Part shown: in pieces, positions 1 through 8,556 of the stretch
How positions within the stretch are numbered: the first letter of the stretch is position 1
Layout of the letters: each line of letters begins with the position of its first letter
Assembly (NCBI RefSeq): GCF_003112515.1
Contig: NZ_BEVZ01000010.1
Location: forward strand, 1 to 64,000
From: Streptomyces fragilis
GTDB lineage: Bacteria > Actinomycetota > Actinomycetes > Streptomycetales > Streptomycetaceae
DNA: 64,000 nucleotides
Direction: 5' to 3'
The notes under the pieces: generated by a model
The model's database searches: none
Told to the model about the DNA's origin: nothing
What the model saw: only the letters and a program-made list of their open reading frames with translations
Position numbers and translations under genes: made by a program

Positions 1-126
1 GGGGGGGGGGGGGAAGATCATCGCGCGTGCCCGGACATCCGTGCGTGCCGCGCAGCGGGTTCCTCCTGTTCATCCGCCGGTGCCCCGTGCGCCGGTCTGT
101 TCCACCACCGCTCAGGAGTGACCGCC

Positions 127-390
127 ATGACCCACCCCACGCCCGAGGCCCCTTACGGCGTCGACCACCTCGGCCGCCCGTACTCCGACAAGTCGAAGAT
201 CGTCGCCGGTCTTCTCCAGCTGTTCCTCGGCGGCTTCGGCATCGGCCGCTTCTACGTCGGCTCGGTCGGCGTGGGCGTGGCCCAGCTGCTGACCTGCGGC
301 GGCCTCGGCATCTGGGCGCTCGTCGACGCCATCCTCTTCTTCACCAGCAACGACCGCACCGACAAGCAGGGTCGTCCGCTGCGCGGCTGA
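127..390 (+). CDS. TM2 domain membrane protein
   Basis: Small protein of 87 aa with two hydrophobic helices (about residues 22-42 and 48-70) joined by a short turn containing GRFYVG, the usual TM2-domain layout. TM2 proteins are small integral membrane proteins of unclear function. I chose ATG 127 because AGGAG at 114-118 lies 8 bases upstream; an in-frame GTG at 118 overlaps that ribosome binding site and is unlikely. The polar N-terminus contains YGVDHLGRPYSDKSK. A strong hairpin follows the stop codon. The product class is fairly sure; the function is unknown. Confidence 0.85.
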   Translation: MTHPTPEAPYGVDHLGRPYSDKSKIVAGLLQLFLGGFGIGRFYVGSVGVGVAQLLTCGGLGIWALVDAILFFTSNDRTDKQGRPLRG

Positions 391-407
391 TCACCGCATC
401 GCCCGCG

Positions 408-446
408 ACGAGGCCGCGGCCACCGTGACGGTGGCCGCGGCCTCGT
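408..446. terminator. bidirectional hairpin terminator
   Basis: A perfect 16-bp inverted repeat (arms 409-424 and 430-445) with a 5-base loop lies between the converging TM2 and DUF3151 genes. There is no long T tract, as is usual for Streptomyces. Confidence 0.75.
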
Positions 447-482
447 GCCGTCCGGGCGTGCCCGGCCGATCTGCGGGACGGT

Positions 483-902
483 TCAGCGCGACTTCAGCTC
501 GTCGTACGCCTGCGGGTCGCTGTCCTGGAGGAACTGGCGGCAGCGCTCGGCCTCGTCGGTCTCCTTGATGGCCTCCGCGGCGCGGGCCAGGGCGGCCAGG
601 CAGCGCAGGAACCCGCGGTTGGCGCGGTGGCTCCACGGCACCGGGCCGTGGCCCTTCCAGCCGGCGCGGCGCAGGTGGTCCAGGCCGCGGTGGTAGCCGG
701 TGCGGGCGTAGGCGTAGGACTCCACGGCGCGGCCCGCCTCGAAGGCGTCGTCCGCGAGCATCGCCCAGGCGAGCGAGAACGTGGGGTGCGCGGCGGCGAC
801 CTCCGCGGGGCTCGCGGAATCGGCGAGCATCCGGTACGCGTCCTCGTTCTCCGGGAGGTACGTCGGCTCGGGGCCGCCGAGCAGGTTCTTGTGTTCCGTC
901 AT
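483..902 (-). CDS. DUF3151 domain protein
   Basis: A soluble 139 aa protein that I recognise as the actinobacterial DUF3151 family. It carries the conserved stretches LADSASPAEVAAAHP, YAYARTGYHRGLD and LRRAGWKGHGPVPW. Much of it is predicted helical, resembling short TPR-like helices, and no catalytic motif is visible. In other Streptomyces this gene lies next to fructose-bisphosphate aldolase; that neighbour would be outside this window. The function is unknown. The start is an ATG at the beginning of the conserved N-terminus MTEHKNLLGG. Confidence 0.85.
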   Translation of the reverse strand: MTEHKNLLGGPEPTYLPENEDAYRMLADSASPAEVAAAHPTFSLAWAMLADDAFEAGRAVESYAYARTGYHRGLDHLRRAGWKGHGPVPWSHRANRGFLRCLAALARAAEAIKETDEAERCRQFLQDSDPQAYDELKSR

Positions 903-1030
903 GCCCTCAGTCTGCCGGAAGGCGGACGCCGCCGGTGCCGGAGGCCGGGCCGACGGCGGTGCGGCGCGGGGGGAGCGGCGGCGGGAGCGGGGCCGGCCCC
1001 GCCGCCTGCCCGCCCCGGGGGGTCGCCGGT

Positions 1031-1106
1031 CAGCGTGCCGGTCCTCGCGCCGGTCAGCGTGCCGGTCCTCGCGCCGGTCAGCGTGCCGGTCCGTCCTCGC
1101 GCCGGT
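1031..1106. repeat. 24-bp tandem repeat 3' of the PepSY gene
   Basis: Three head-to-tail copies at 1031-1054, 1055-1078 and 1079-1106, the last with a 4-base insertion. Unit core: CAGCGTGCCGGTCCTCGCGC. They start 7 bases beyond the stop codon of the PepSY gene, in its 3' untranslated region. Confidence 0.9.
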
Positions 1107-1113
1107 CCTTCCG

Positions 1114-1821
1114 TCAGTCGCGGTCGTCGTCCGCGCCGACGGCCGCCTTCCCGCTGCCCGCGTCGACGAGGACCTCGCGCTCGCCGCCGTCCGCGCCGAT
1201 CACCTCGACCTCCCAGGCCGGCGCACCGCTGCGGTCGTCGTCGCCGTCGTGCTCGAAGTCCACCGAGACGACGGTGCCGGACACCTTCTTCACGGCGGCC
1301 CCGGCGGCCGCGTCGGCGTCGGTGCCCGCCTTGCGCAGGGCGGCGGCCTCCTTGCGGTCGTCGGCCTCGTCGTCGGCGTCGTCGTCCTTGTCGCGGGTGC
1401 TGTCGAGCACCGTGCCGTCGTCCGGGTCGACCAGCACCTCGGTGCGGGTGCCGTCCTCGCCGACGACCTCGACCTCCCAGACCGGCCGGTCACCGTCCTG
1501 GTCGAACTCGGCCGAGGCCACGACGCCCTTCGCCTTCGCCAGCGCCGCGGTGACGGCGGCGCGCACGTCGGTCTTCGGGGTCACCGCGTCGGCCCGCTCG
1601 CCGTCGGCACGGCCCTCGTCACGGTCGTCGCGCTCGTCGCCCTCGTCGCGGTCGTCGCGGTCCCCGCCGTCCGGGCGGGCGGAGGAGGCGGTGGCGGCCC
1701 GGTCGCGGTCGTCCCCGGAGGCGGCGACGGCGGCGACGGCGCCTCCGCCGACGAGGGCGGCGGCCACCAGGGCGGCGAGGGCGGCGCGGCGGCGGGACGG
1801 GGTGCGGTCGGCGGAGCTCAT
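1114..1821 (-). CDS. exported or anchored PepSY domain protein
   Basis: A 235 aa protein with an N-terminal export or anchor segment (residues 12-33, RRRAALAALVAAALVGGGAV) followed by an Asp/Arg-rich linker. Two PepSY repeats follow, each with the WEVEV signature (PVWEVEVVGEDG and PAWEVEVIGADG) and an LVDPDDGTV-type strand. PepSY domains are usually extracytoplasmic modulators of proteases or signalling proteins. The ATG was chosen for its strong AGGAGG. The gene is divergent from a response regulator/sensor kinase pair, which makes it a likely target or accessory of that system. It is very acidic, so cation or cationic-peptide binding is possible, though this is inference. Confidence 0.82.
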   Translation of the reverse strand: MSSADRTPSRRRAALAALVAAALVGGGAVAAVAASGDDRDRAATASSARPDGGDRDDRDEGDERDDRDEGRADGERADAVTPKTDVRAAVTAALAKAKGVVASAEFDQDGDRPVWEVEVVGEDGTRTEVLVDPDDGTVLDSTRDKDDDADDEADDRKEAAALRKAGTDADAAAGAAVKKVSGTVVSVDFEHDGDDDRSGAPAWEVEVIGADGGEREVLVDAGSGKAAVGADDDRD

Positions 1822-1882
1822 GGGGTTCCTCCTGAGGAGTCGGTCCGGCGTTTCTCGACGGGCACCACTGTCGACGGGCGAC

Positions 1883-1910
1883 GCTGAAGCGGTGCTGAAG
1901 GAAGCTGAAA
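1883..1910 (+). promoter_or_regulatory. phased GCTGAA direct repeats, candidate response regulator site
   Basis: GCTGAAG at 1883-1889 and 1894-1900 and GCTGAAA at 1904-1910 are spaced 11 and 10 bp apart, on the same helix face. This is the architecture bound by OmpR/PhoB-type dimers. The site lies between the PepSY gene and the regulator, 35 bp before the regulator start. Function is inferred. Confidence 0.6.
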
Positions 1911-1944
1911 GGTCCTTCAGGGAGGCTCTGCGACCCTTGTCGGC

Positions 1945-2628
1945 ATGCGCCTGCTGATCGTGGAGGACGAACGACGCCTGGCCGCGGCCCTGGCGAGGGG
2001 GCTGACGGCCGAGGGGTTCGCGGTGGACGTCGCGCACGACGGCGTGGACGGCCTGCACCGGGCGCGGGAGCACCCCTACGACCTGATCGTCCTGGACATC
2101 ATGCTGCCCGGCATGAACGGCTACCGGGTCTGCTCGGCGCTGCGCGCGTCCGGCGACGAGACGCCGATCCTGATGCTCACCGCCAAGGACGGCGAGTACG
2201 ACGAGGCCGAAGGGCTGGACACCGGGGCCGACGACTACCTCACCAAGCCGTTCTCCTACGTGGTGCTCCTCGCACGGATCCGCGCCCTGCTGCGCCGCCG
2301 CACCCGCGGCGGCGCCCCCGTCCTGAGCCTGGGCGACCTCAGCGTCGACCCGGGAGCGCAGCGCGTGCGGCGCGGCGGGCAGGAGATCGCGCTCACCGCA
2401 CGGGAGTTCGCCGTCCTGGAGCAGCTGGCGCTGCGGGCCGGGGAGGTGGTCTCCAAGACCGAGATCCTGGAACACGTGTGGGACTTCGCCTACGACGGCG
2501 ACCCCAACATCGTCGAGGTGTACGTCAGCACGCTGCGCCGCAAGATCGACGCCCCCTTCGGGGTCCGTTCGATCACCACGGTGCGCGGCGCCGGCTACCG
2601 GCTGGAGCGGGACGGAGGAAGGCCGTGA
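1945..2628 (+). CDS. OmpR-family response regulator
   Basis: A 227 aa two-domain regulator. The receiver domain (1-115) has acidic pocket E7/D8, phospho-acceptor D51 in VLDIMLPG, T79 and K101 in TKPF. The C-terminal winged helix (about 128-222) contains LTAREFAVLEQLALR and the recognition region VEVYVSTLRRKID. It is the cognate partner of the kinase that overlaps its stop codon by 4 bases. Phased direct repeats just upstream suggest that it binds its own promoter and the divergent PepSY promoter. The signal is unknown. Confidence 0.95.
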   Translation: MRLLIVEDERRLAAALARGLTAEGFAVDVAHDGVDGLHRAREHPYDLIVLDIMLPGMNGYRVCSALRASGDETPILMLTAKDGEYDEAEGLDTGADDYLTKPFSYVVLLARIRALLRRRTRGGAPVLSLGDLSVDPGAQRVRRGGQEIALTAREFAVLEQLALRAGEVVSKTEILEHVWDFAYDGDPNIVEVYVSTLRRKIDAPFGVRSITTVRGAGYRLERDGGRP

Positions 2629-4253
2629 CGCGGGGATGGTTCTCCTCGGTGCGCGCCCGTACCGCGCTGGGCGCCACGGGGGTGGTCGCGGTCGCGCTGG
2701 TCCTGGCGGGCCTGGCGGTGGTCGACGCCCTCCGCGGCGGTCTGACCGACAACACGCGGCTGGTCGCGGAGTCGCGGGCCCGCGAGGTCGCCGTCCAGGT
2801 CGCGGTGGACCGTATCCCGAAGGACGCGGCCGGACTCGACACCGACGACCCGGTGCAGGTCGTCACCGGCGACGGCACCGTCCTCGCCTCCAGCGACGCC
2901 CTCGCCGGCGCCCCGCCGATGAGCGACGCCGCCCGCCCCGGCCCCGCGCAGTCCGACGACTCCGTCGGGGCCCGGGAGGACGACCGCCACGGTGGTGCGG
3001 GCGGCGGGCGCGATGACGACGACCGCGACGACGGGCGGGACGACGACGGGCGGGACGACGACGGGCGGGACGACGACCGCGGCGCGGCCGGCGCTTCCGG
3101 GGGCGCGGACGACGACGCCCGCGCCGCGGGCGAGGTCGCCGACGACGCCGTGTTCGACCGCGTCTCCCTGCCGGTCGACGACGAGGGGGAGGCGACCTCC
3201 GACCCGGGCGAGGCCGAGGGCCGCGCCGACTTCACCGTCGCCGCCCTGCGCGCCGAAGCCGCCGACGGGACGCCGGTGACCGTCTACGCCGGGTCGTCGC
3301 TGGCGGTGCAGGAACTGGCGGTGACCGGCACCGTCCGGGCCATGCTGGCCGGCCTGCCCGCGCTGCTGATCGTCGTCGGTGCGGTGACCTGGCTGGTCAC
3401 CCGTCACGCGCTGCGCCCGGTGGAGGGCATCCGTGCGGAGCTGGCGGAGATCACCGGCAGCCGTGACCTGTCCCGCAGGGTGCCGGTGCCGTCCTCGCGC
3501 GACGAGGTGGCCCGGCTCGCGGTCACCACCAACGGCACGCTGGAGGCCCTGCAGGAGTCGGTCGAGCGCCAGCGCCGCTTCGTCGCGGACGCCTCGCACG
3601 AACTGCGCAGCCCGATCGCCTCGCTGCGCACCCAGGTGGAGGTCGCCGAAGCGCACCCGGAGCTGCTCGAGACCGGTGAGCTGCTGGAGGACGTGGTGCG
3701 GCTCCAGCACCTGGCCGCCGACCTGCTGCTGCTCGCCCGCCTCGACGCGGGGGAGGGGCCCCGCGCCGCGCGGGTCGACCTCGCGGAGCTGGTGCGTGAG
3801 GAGACGGCCCGCCGCCCGGAGCCGGGGCGCGCCGGGGAGCTGGAGGAGGCGGTCGTGGCCGGCAGTCCCGGACAGCTGGGGCGGGTGCTGGCCAACCTGC
3901 TGGACAACGCGCAGCGCCACGCCCGCGAACGGGTCGTCGCACGGGTACGCACGGAGCCCGCGGACACGGTGGGCGCAGGAGGACGGGGCGCGGGCGGGGG
4001 CCGGGGCTGGGCGGTGCTGTCGGTCGAGGACGACGGACCGGGTGTCCCGGAGGGCGAGCGGGAGCGGGTCTTCGAGCGGTTCGTGCGGCTGGACGACGCC
4101 CGCGCCCGGGACGACGGGGGCGCGGGTCTGGGACTGGCGATCGTCCGGGAGCTGGTGACCCTGCACGGGGGGACCATCTCGCTCGGTCGGGGTCCGGACG
4201 GCGGGGCCCTCTTCACCGTCCGCCTGCCGCTGGCCGGCCCCGCCGGGGACTGA
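2625..4253 (+). CDS. sensor histidine kinase with acidic extracytoplasmic domain
   Basis: 542 aa; the GTG start lies in a 4-base GTGA overlap with the response regulator stop and has GGAGGAAGG upstream. A TM helix (about 12-36) is followed by an extracytoplasmic region of about 190 residues, then a second TM (about 227-248) and a HAMP. HisKA carries H325 in DASHELRSP, and HATPase_c carries NLLDNAQRHA, DDGPGVPEGE and GAGLGLAIV. The sensor region holds a run of Asp with DDGRD repeats (about residues 125-160). This matches the acidity of the divergent PepSY protein and suggests sensing of a cation or cationic peptide; that idea is inference. Confidence 0.93.
   Translation: MTRGWFSSVRARTALGATGVVAVALVLAGLAVVDALRGGLTDNTRLVAESRAREVAVQVAVDRIPKDAAGLDTDDPVQVVTGDGTVLASSDALAGAPPMSDAARPGPAQSDDSVGAREDDRHGGAGGGRDDDDRDDGRDDDGRDDDGRDDDRGAAGASGGADDDARAAGEVADDAVFDRVSLPVDDEGEATSDPGEAEGRADFTVAALRAEAADGTPVTVYAGSSLAVQELAVTGTVRAMLAGLPALLIVVGAVTWLVTRHALRPVEGIRAELAEITGSRDLSRRVPVPSSRDEVARLAVTTNGTLEALQESVERQRRFVADASHELRSPIASLRTQVEVAEAHPELLETGELLEDVVRLQHLAADLLLLARLDAGEGPRAARVDLAELVREETARRPEPGRAGELEEAVVAGSPGQLGRVLANLLDNAQRHARERVVARVRTEPADTVGAGGRGAGGGRGWAVLSVEDDGPGVPEGERERVFERFVRLDDARARDDGGAGLGLAIVRELVTLHGGTISLGRGPDGGALFTVRLPLAGPAGD
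3027..3074. repeat. 15-bp tandem repeat coding for DDDGR in the sensor kinase
   Basis: Unit GACGACGACGGGCGG at 3039-3053 and 3054-3068, with partial copies on both sides. The period of five codons keeps the frame, so copy number can vary without disrupting the kinase. Confidence 0.85.
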
Positions 4254-4272
4254 ACGGGCCCGCTGGAAAGGC

Positions 4273-4306
4273 GAACGCCCCGGCGGCATCGGCCACCGGG
4301 GCGTTC
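4273..4306. terminator. bidirectional hairpin between kinase gene and purA
   Basis: Perfect 11-bp stem (4273-4283 with 4296-4306; GAACGCCCCGG / CCGGGGCGTTC) between convergent genes. Confidence 0.75.
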
Positions 4307-4342
4307 ACCCCACTCCCAGGGGTCCTGGAGGTACCGCGGGTC

Positions 4343-5626
4343 CTACAGGAAGGAGTTGATCTCGATCGTCTCGTCGCGGCCGGGGCCGACGCCGATCGCG
4401 GAGATCGGGGCGCCGGACATCTCCTCCAGCGCCTTCACGTACGCCTGCGCGTTCTTCGGCAGGTCGGAGAAGGACTTCGCCTTGCTGATGTCCTCGCTCC
4501 AGCCGGGCAGGTACTCGTAGACCGGCTTCGCGTGGTGGAAGTCGCTCTGGGAGTACGGCAGTTCCTCGACCCGCCGGCCGTCGATCTCGTAGGCGACACA
4601 GACCGGGATCTGCTCCCAGCCGGTGAGGACGTCCAGCTTGGTGAGGAAGAAGTCCGTCAGGCCGTTCACCCGCGTGGCGTACCGGGCGATGACCGCGTCG
4701 AACCAGCCGCAGCGCCGGTCACGGCCGGTGGTGACGCCGCGCTCGCCGCCGATGCGCCGCAGCGCCTCGCCGTCCTCGTCGAACAGCTCCGTCGGGAACG
4801 GACCCGAGCCGACACGCGTGGTGTAGGCCTTCAGGATGCCGATGACACGGCTTATCCGCGTCGGGCCCACGCCCGCGCCCGTGCAGGCGCCGCCGGCGGT
4901 CGGGTTGCTGGAGGTGACGAACGGGTAGGTGCCGTGGTCGATGTCCAGCAGCGTGCCCTGACCGCCCTCGAAGAGGACGACCTTGTCCTCGTCGAGCGCC
5001 TTGTTGAGCACCAGCACCGTGTCGGCGACGTACGGACGCAGCTGCTCCGCGTAGCCCAGCAGCTCCTCGACCACCTGGTCGGTGGCGATGGCGCGGCGGT
5101 TGTAGAGCTTGGTCAGCATCTGGTTCTTGACCTCGAGCGCGGCCTCCACCTTCTGCTGGAGGATCGACTCGTCGTACAGGTCCTGGACGCGGATGCCGGT
5201 GCGGTTGATCTTGTCGGCGTACGTGGGGCCGATGCCGCGACCGGTGGTGCCGATCTTGCGCTTGCCCAGGAACCGCTCGCTCACCTTGTCCGACGTCACG
5301 TTGTACGAGGTGATGATGTGTGCGTTGCCGCTGATCAGCAGCTTCGACGTGTCGACGCCCCGCTCGTTCAGCCCGCTCAGCTCGGAGAGCAGCACCGAGG
5401 GGTCGACGACGACGCCGTTGCCGATGACCGGAACGCAGTTGGGGGAGAGGATGCCGGACGGCAGCAGATGCAGCGCGTACTTCTGGTCGCCCACCACGAC
5501 CGTGTGGCCGGCGTTGTTGCCGCCCTGGTAACGCACCACGTAGTCGACGGAGCCGCCGAGCAGGTCGGTGGCCTTTCCCTTGCCCTCGTCACCCCACTGA
5601 GCACCGAGCAGCACAAGTGCGGGCAC
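4343..5626 (-). CDS. purA: adenylosuccinate synthetase
   Basis: Catalyses the GTP-dependent condensation of IMP with aspartate to adenylosuccinate, the first committed step to AMP. The 427 aa length is normal. Visible motifs are QWGDEGKGK at the N-terminus (P-loop and catalytic Asp), the GGNNAGHT IMP loop, KIGTTGRGIGPTYADK, FEGGQGTLLDIDHGTYPFVTSSN, VGSGPFPTE, TGRDRRCGW and the C-terminal KLDVLTG guanine-specificity motif. GTG 5626 is the start because the family N-terminus PALVLLGAQWGDEGKGK follows directly and GGAAGGGG lies upstream. An inverted repeat, AGCCCCT/AGGGGCT (5753-5786), lies in the leader. Confidence 0.98.
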   Translation of the reverse strand: MPALVLLGAQWGDEGKGKATDLLGGSVDYVVRYQGGNNAGHTVVVGDQKYALHLLPSGILSPNCVPVIGNGVVVDPSVLLSELSGLNERGVDTSKLLISGNAHIITSYNVTSDKVSERFLGKRKIGTTGRGIGPTYADKINRTGIRVQDLYDESILQQKVEAALEVKNQMLTKLYNRRAIATDQVVEELLGYAEQLRPYVADTVLVLNKALDEDKVVLFEGGQGTLLDIDHGTYPFVTSSNPTAGGACTGAGVGPTRISRVIGILKAYTTRVGSGPFPTELFDEDGEALRRIGGERGVTTGRDRRCGWFDAVIARYATRVNGLTDFFLTKLDVLTGWEQIPVCVAYEIDGRRVEELPYSQSDFHHAKPVYEYLPGWSEDISKAKSFSDLPKNAQAYVKALEEMSGAPISAIGVGPGRDETIEINSFL

Positions 5627-5827
5627 AGGCGTACACCCCTTCCGGGTGGGGCATGTCCTGGGTCGGGGCGCGCGGCACGACCATGTGCCTCGTGCGCCCG
5701 GCGGCCCTGTCGGCCGCGGTTCCCGTCGGACCGGTTGCCCCGGAATAGACGAAGCCCCTGGCACGAGGAACGCGGCGCAAGGGGCTCTTGCACAAAGATG
5801 CTACCCGAGGACCCGAGGAAGCGAGGC

Positions 5828-6667
5828 ATGACCGAGGTGGCTTCGGAGCAGCTTCTGGTGGTCGTCGACCCGTCCGCCCGCCGTACGGACGGCGAGTCCG
5901 TGCGGATCGCCAAGGACGTCCTGTGTGCCGGCGCGCGGGTGAAGTGGTGCCTGCCGGAGGGGCGCGAGGAGTTCGCGCGGGCCCTGGAACGCCGGGGATC
6001 CAGGCGGCCGGTGGTGGTCGGGGACGACCACGCGCTGCTGCGGGCGGTGACCGTGCTGGAGCGCCACGGCGAGCTGGACGGCTGCGCCCTGGCGGTGGTG
6101 CCGGTGGTGGGCCGTCCGGGGGCCCTCACGGTCGCCCTGTCGCTCGGCGTGCCGCAGGGCACGGTCGCGGCGGCCCGGGCGGTGCTGGACGGCTCGGTGC
6201 GGCGCCTGGACCTGCTGGCGGACGACGCGGGCGGGTTGGTGCTGGGGGAGCTGCGGATCCCGGCGGTGGACGCGGCCCCGCACAGGGGCCTGCGGCCGGC
6301 CCGGCGCCGGTACCGGTCCCTGGTGAGTGCGCTGGCCCGGCAGTCGCGGGCCGCGGCGGAGGCGGCCGGGGCCGCGGGGCCGGGGCCGTCCCGCCTGCGG
6401 GTGGAGACCGACGGCGCGACCCTGGTCGACCTGGACCAGCCGGTCCGCGCGGTCACCGTCACCCCGGGCCGCACCGGCCGCGCCGACGTCGAGGTCCGCC
6501 CCGTCTCGGTGGGCGCCGAGGCCGCGCCCCTGCAGGCCGCCGCCCGTACCGTCACCGTCTCCGGCGCCGACTTCCGCTACCGCGCCGACGCCACCGTCGC
6601 GGGCCCCGTCCGCACCCGCACCTGGACGGTCCGGGCGGGGGCCTGGGGCCTGGTCCTTCCCGGGTGA
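5828..6667 (+). CDS. diacylglycerol kinase catalytic domain-like protein
   Basis: 279 aa, divergent from purA. The N-terminal part (LLVVVDPSARR, KWCLPEGREEFARALE, RRPVVVGDDHALLRAV, LAVVPVVGRPGALTVALSLG) looks like a degenerate DAGK/lipid-kinase nucleotide fold, with VGDDHALLRAV where true kinases have GGDGT. The C-terminal half is a beta-rich domain as in YegS-type proteins. Because the GGDGT loop is altered, kinase activity is doubtful. Start ATG 5828 has GAGGAAG upstream; an ATG 30 bases earlier is in frame but has a poorer site. The family is recalled as being next to purA in Streptomyces; the function is not known. Confidence 0.7.
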   Translation: MTEVASEQLLVVVDPSARRTDGESVRIAKDVLCAGARVKWCLPEGREEFARALERRGSRRPVVVGDDHALLRAVTVLERHGELDGCALAVVPVVGRPGALTVALSLGVPQGTVAAARAVLDGSVRRLDLLADDAGGLVLGELRIPAVDAAPHRGLRPARRRYRSLVSALARQSRAAAEAAGAAGPGPSRLRVETDGATLVDLDQPVRAVTVTPGRTGRADVEVRPVSVGAEAAPLQAAARTVTVSGADFRYRADATVAGPVRTRTWTVRAGAWGLVLPG

Positions 6668-6723
6668 CGGCCGGGGGCGGTAGCGTCCGCGCGTCGAACA
6701 AGGGGGCGGACGTGGGGGGCGGG

Positions 6724-8541
6724 ATGGCTTACGAGGGCACGGCACTGGGGGTGCCGGCGGCCCGAATGGCGTTGTCCGAGTACCGCAAGCGGGCTTGGAC
6801 CATGGTGCTCGGCGGCGCGTGCGGCGGTGTGTTCGGCGTGGTGACGGGTCTGACGGGCATCACCTGGACCCCGCTCTGGTGGGCGATCGGCTGCGCCATG
6901 GTGGGCGGAATGCTCCTCTTCCGCGCCACCCGGATCCGGACGCTGCTGGAGCGTCACCCGTGGCGCGAGCGGCGCGTCGTCCACGTCGGGGGAGGGCGGC
7001 TCCGGCCGGTCGTGGTGGTCGAGGCCGGGGAGCGGGGCGAGGTGTGGCCGCTCGCTGTCGAGCTGCCGTTCCAGCAGCAGGTCGACCTGCGCGAGCACTC
7101 CTCCGTGGTGTGGACGGCCGGTGACCCCCGCTTCGGCGTGGTGGTCTCGCCGCCCGGGGGCGACCGGTTCCGCCTGGCGTCCCCCGCCCGGGGCAGGCGC
7201 CTGCGGGGGGTGGCCGCGGTGCCCGAGGTCCGGGCGTCGGCGGGCCGCCTGCTGACGGACGCACGGCCCGCGGTCCGGCGCCCCAAGGTGTTCCGGTGGG
7301 TGCTGCTGCTGGGAGCGGCGTGCTTCCTCTACGCGGCCGTCGGCAGTGAGAACAGCGGCGACGCCGAAGTGGGGCTCACGGTTCTCGACCGGGGCCCCGG
7401 CGGGAACTGCGTCGTCCGCTTCGACGACCCGTTCACGGGCGAGGAGCGCGAGGAGTCGTACCACTGCGACGAGGGCGGGGACGCGGACCTGCGGAACTTC
7501 GAGACCGGCCGGGTGGTCTCCCGGTGGCCGGGCCGGGCGGTCCTCTACAACGAGAAGTACCAGGAACCGCCGTCGGGGGACGACCTGTTCGACGTCGTCG
7601 GCAACACCGGTCTCGGCCTGGTGCCGCTGGCCGTCGTGGGTGCGGTGGCCGGGCGCCTGCTCCACCTGCGCCGCTGGCGCCGGGCCATGGAGATGGCCGG
7701 GAACGAACCCTCCGCGCCGGCCACCGCGGAGACGGCCACCGCGGAGACGGCCACCGGGAAGACGGCCACGGAGGGAGAAGGTACGGAGGGAGCGGGCGCG
7801 GCACCCACCTCGGTCGGCCGTGCGCAGGCCGGCCGCCCGTCGGCCCCTGCACGCGTACCCGCTCTCAACCACGCGGGCGCCGTCGCCCGGGCCGAGCGCT
7901 TCGCGCCGAGGCCGGAGCCGGCGATCTGGGAGCGGGACTGGCGGACGGCCCCCTGGTGGCGGGTGCGCGGCCTCAGGCTGATCGTGGGCGAGGGTGAGCT
8001 GTACGCCTGGCTGTTCGGGCAGCTGGGCGCCTTGCTGGCGGTGGTCTGCCTGGCCGTGTTCCTGCACCACACGCCGTCGTGGGCCCCGGCCCTCATGGTC
8101 CTCGGCGCCCTCGCCGTGGCCTGGTCGGGCCGGGACCTGTACCGCCGCCTCCCCGCGATCCGCGCCCTCCGGGACGCCGCCGCCACGCCCGGACCCCGGC
8201 GCCGCCGGTACGTCCTGCTGCCCACCACGCCGCGGGTGAACGGGGAGGCGCAGCGGCTGCTGCTCGTCGTCTTCCCCGAGGAGGGCGGTGACGAGGCCCT
8301 GCCGGAGGGGCTGCTGGAGGTGCAGGCGCCCGGGACGAAGCGTCACCCCTGGGCGGGGCTGCCCGCGCCCGCCGGCACCGTGGAGCTGCACGGCCCGCCG
8401 GCCGGCGGCGGGCAGGAGGCGCCGGTGGTGCCGGTGATCGGCGGCCTCGTGCTCTGGCCCGTCGGCCGGTACGAGGAGATCGGCCCGGACGGCCGGGACC
8501 GCCGAGGGCTGCTCGCGGACGTCGAGGTCGCGAGGGCGTGA
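6724..8541 (+). CDS. large membrane protein of unknown function
   Basis: 605 aa with about six predicted TM helices in three pairs: residues about 22-60, a single helix near 190-207 with one near 300-315, and a C-terminal pair near 435-475. Between them lie soluble regions, including an extracytoplasmic Cys-containing segment (GGNCVVRFDDPFTGEE, SYHCDEGG). A low-complexity TAETATAETATGKTATE stretch (about residues 336-352) links the halves. I do not recognise the family. ATG 6724 is preceded by GGGGGG; an in-frame GTG at 6712 with AAGGGGG is an equal alternative. TAGCGT 20-30 bp upstream could be a -10 element. Confidence 0.75.
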   Translation: MAYEGTALGVPAARMALSEYRKRAWTMVLGGACGGVFGVVTGLTGITWTPLWWAIGCAMVGGMLLFRATRIRTLLERHPWRERRVVHVGGGRLRPVVVVEAGERGEVWPLAVELPFQQQVDLREHSSVVWTAGDPRFGVVVSPPGGDRFRLASPARGRRLRGVAAVPEVRASAGRLLTDARPAVRRPKVFRWVLLLGAACFLYAAVGSENSGDAEVGLTVLDRGPGGNCVVRFDDPFTGEEREESYHCDEGGDADLRNFETGRVVSRWPGRAVLYNEKYQEPPSGDDLFDVVGNTGLGLVPLAVVGAVAGRLLHLRRWRRAMEMAGNEPSAPATAETATAETATGKTATEGEGTEGAGAAPTSVGRAQAGRPSAPARVPALNHAGAVARAERFAPRPEPAIWERDWRTAPWWRVRGLRLIVGEGELYAWLFGQLGALLAVVCLAVFLHHTPSWAPALMVLGALAVAWSGRDLYRRLPAIRALRDAAATPGPRRRRYVLLPTTPRVNGEAQRLLLVVFPEEGGDEALPEGLLEVQAPGTKRHPWAGLPAPAGTVELHGPPAGGGQEAPVVPVIGGLVLWPVGRYEEIGPDGRDRRGLLADVEVARA

Positions 8542-8556
8542 GCCGCGCCGGCGGCG

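Noticed and set aside
1..13. G13 homopolymer at the window start
   Set aside because: A lone G run at a sequence edge may be a sequencing or assembly artefact; no gene or structure is attached.
4532..5640. Plus-strand open frame upstream of the DAGK-like gene
   Set aside because: Antisense to purA; a frame-sharing artefact of high GC, with no initiation signal.
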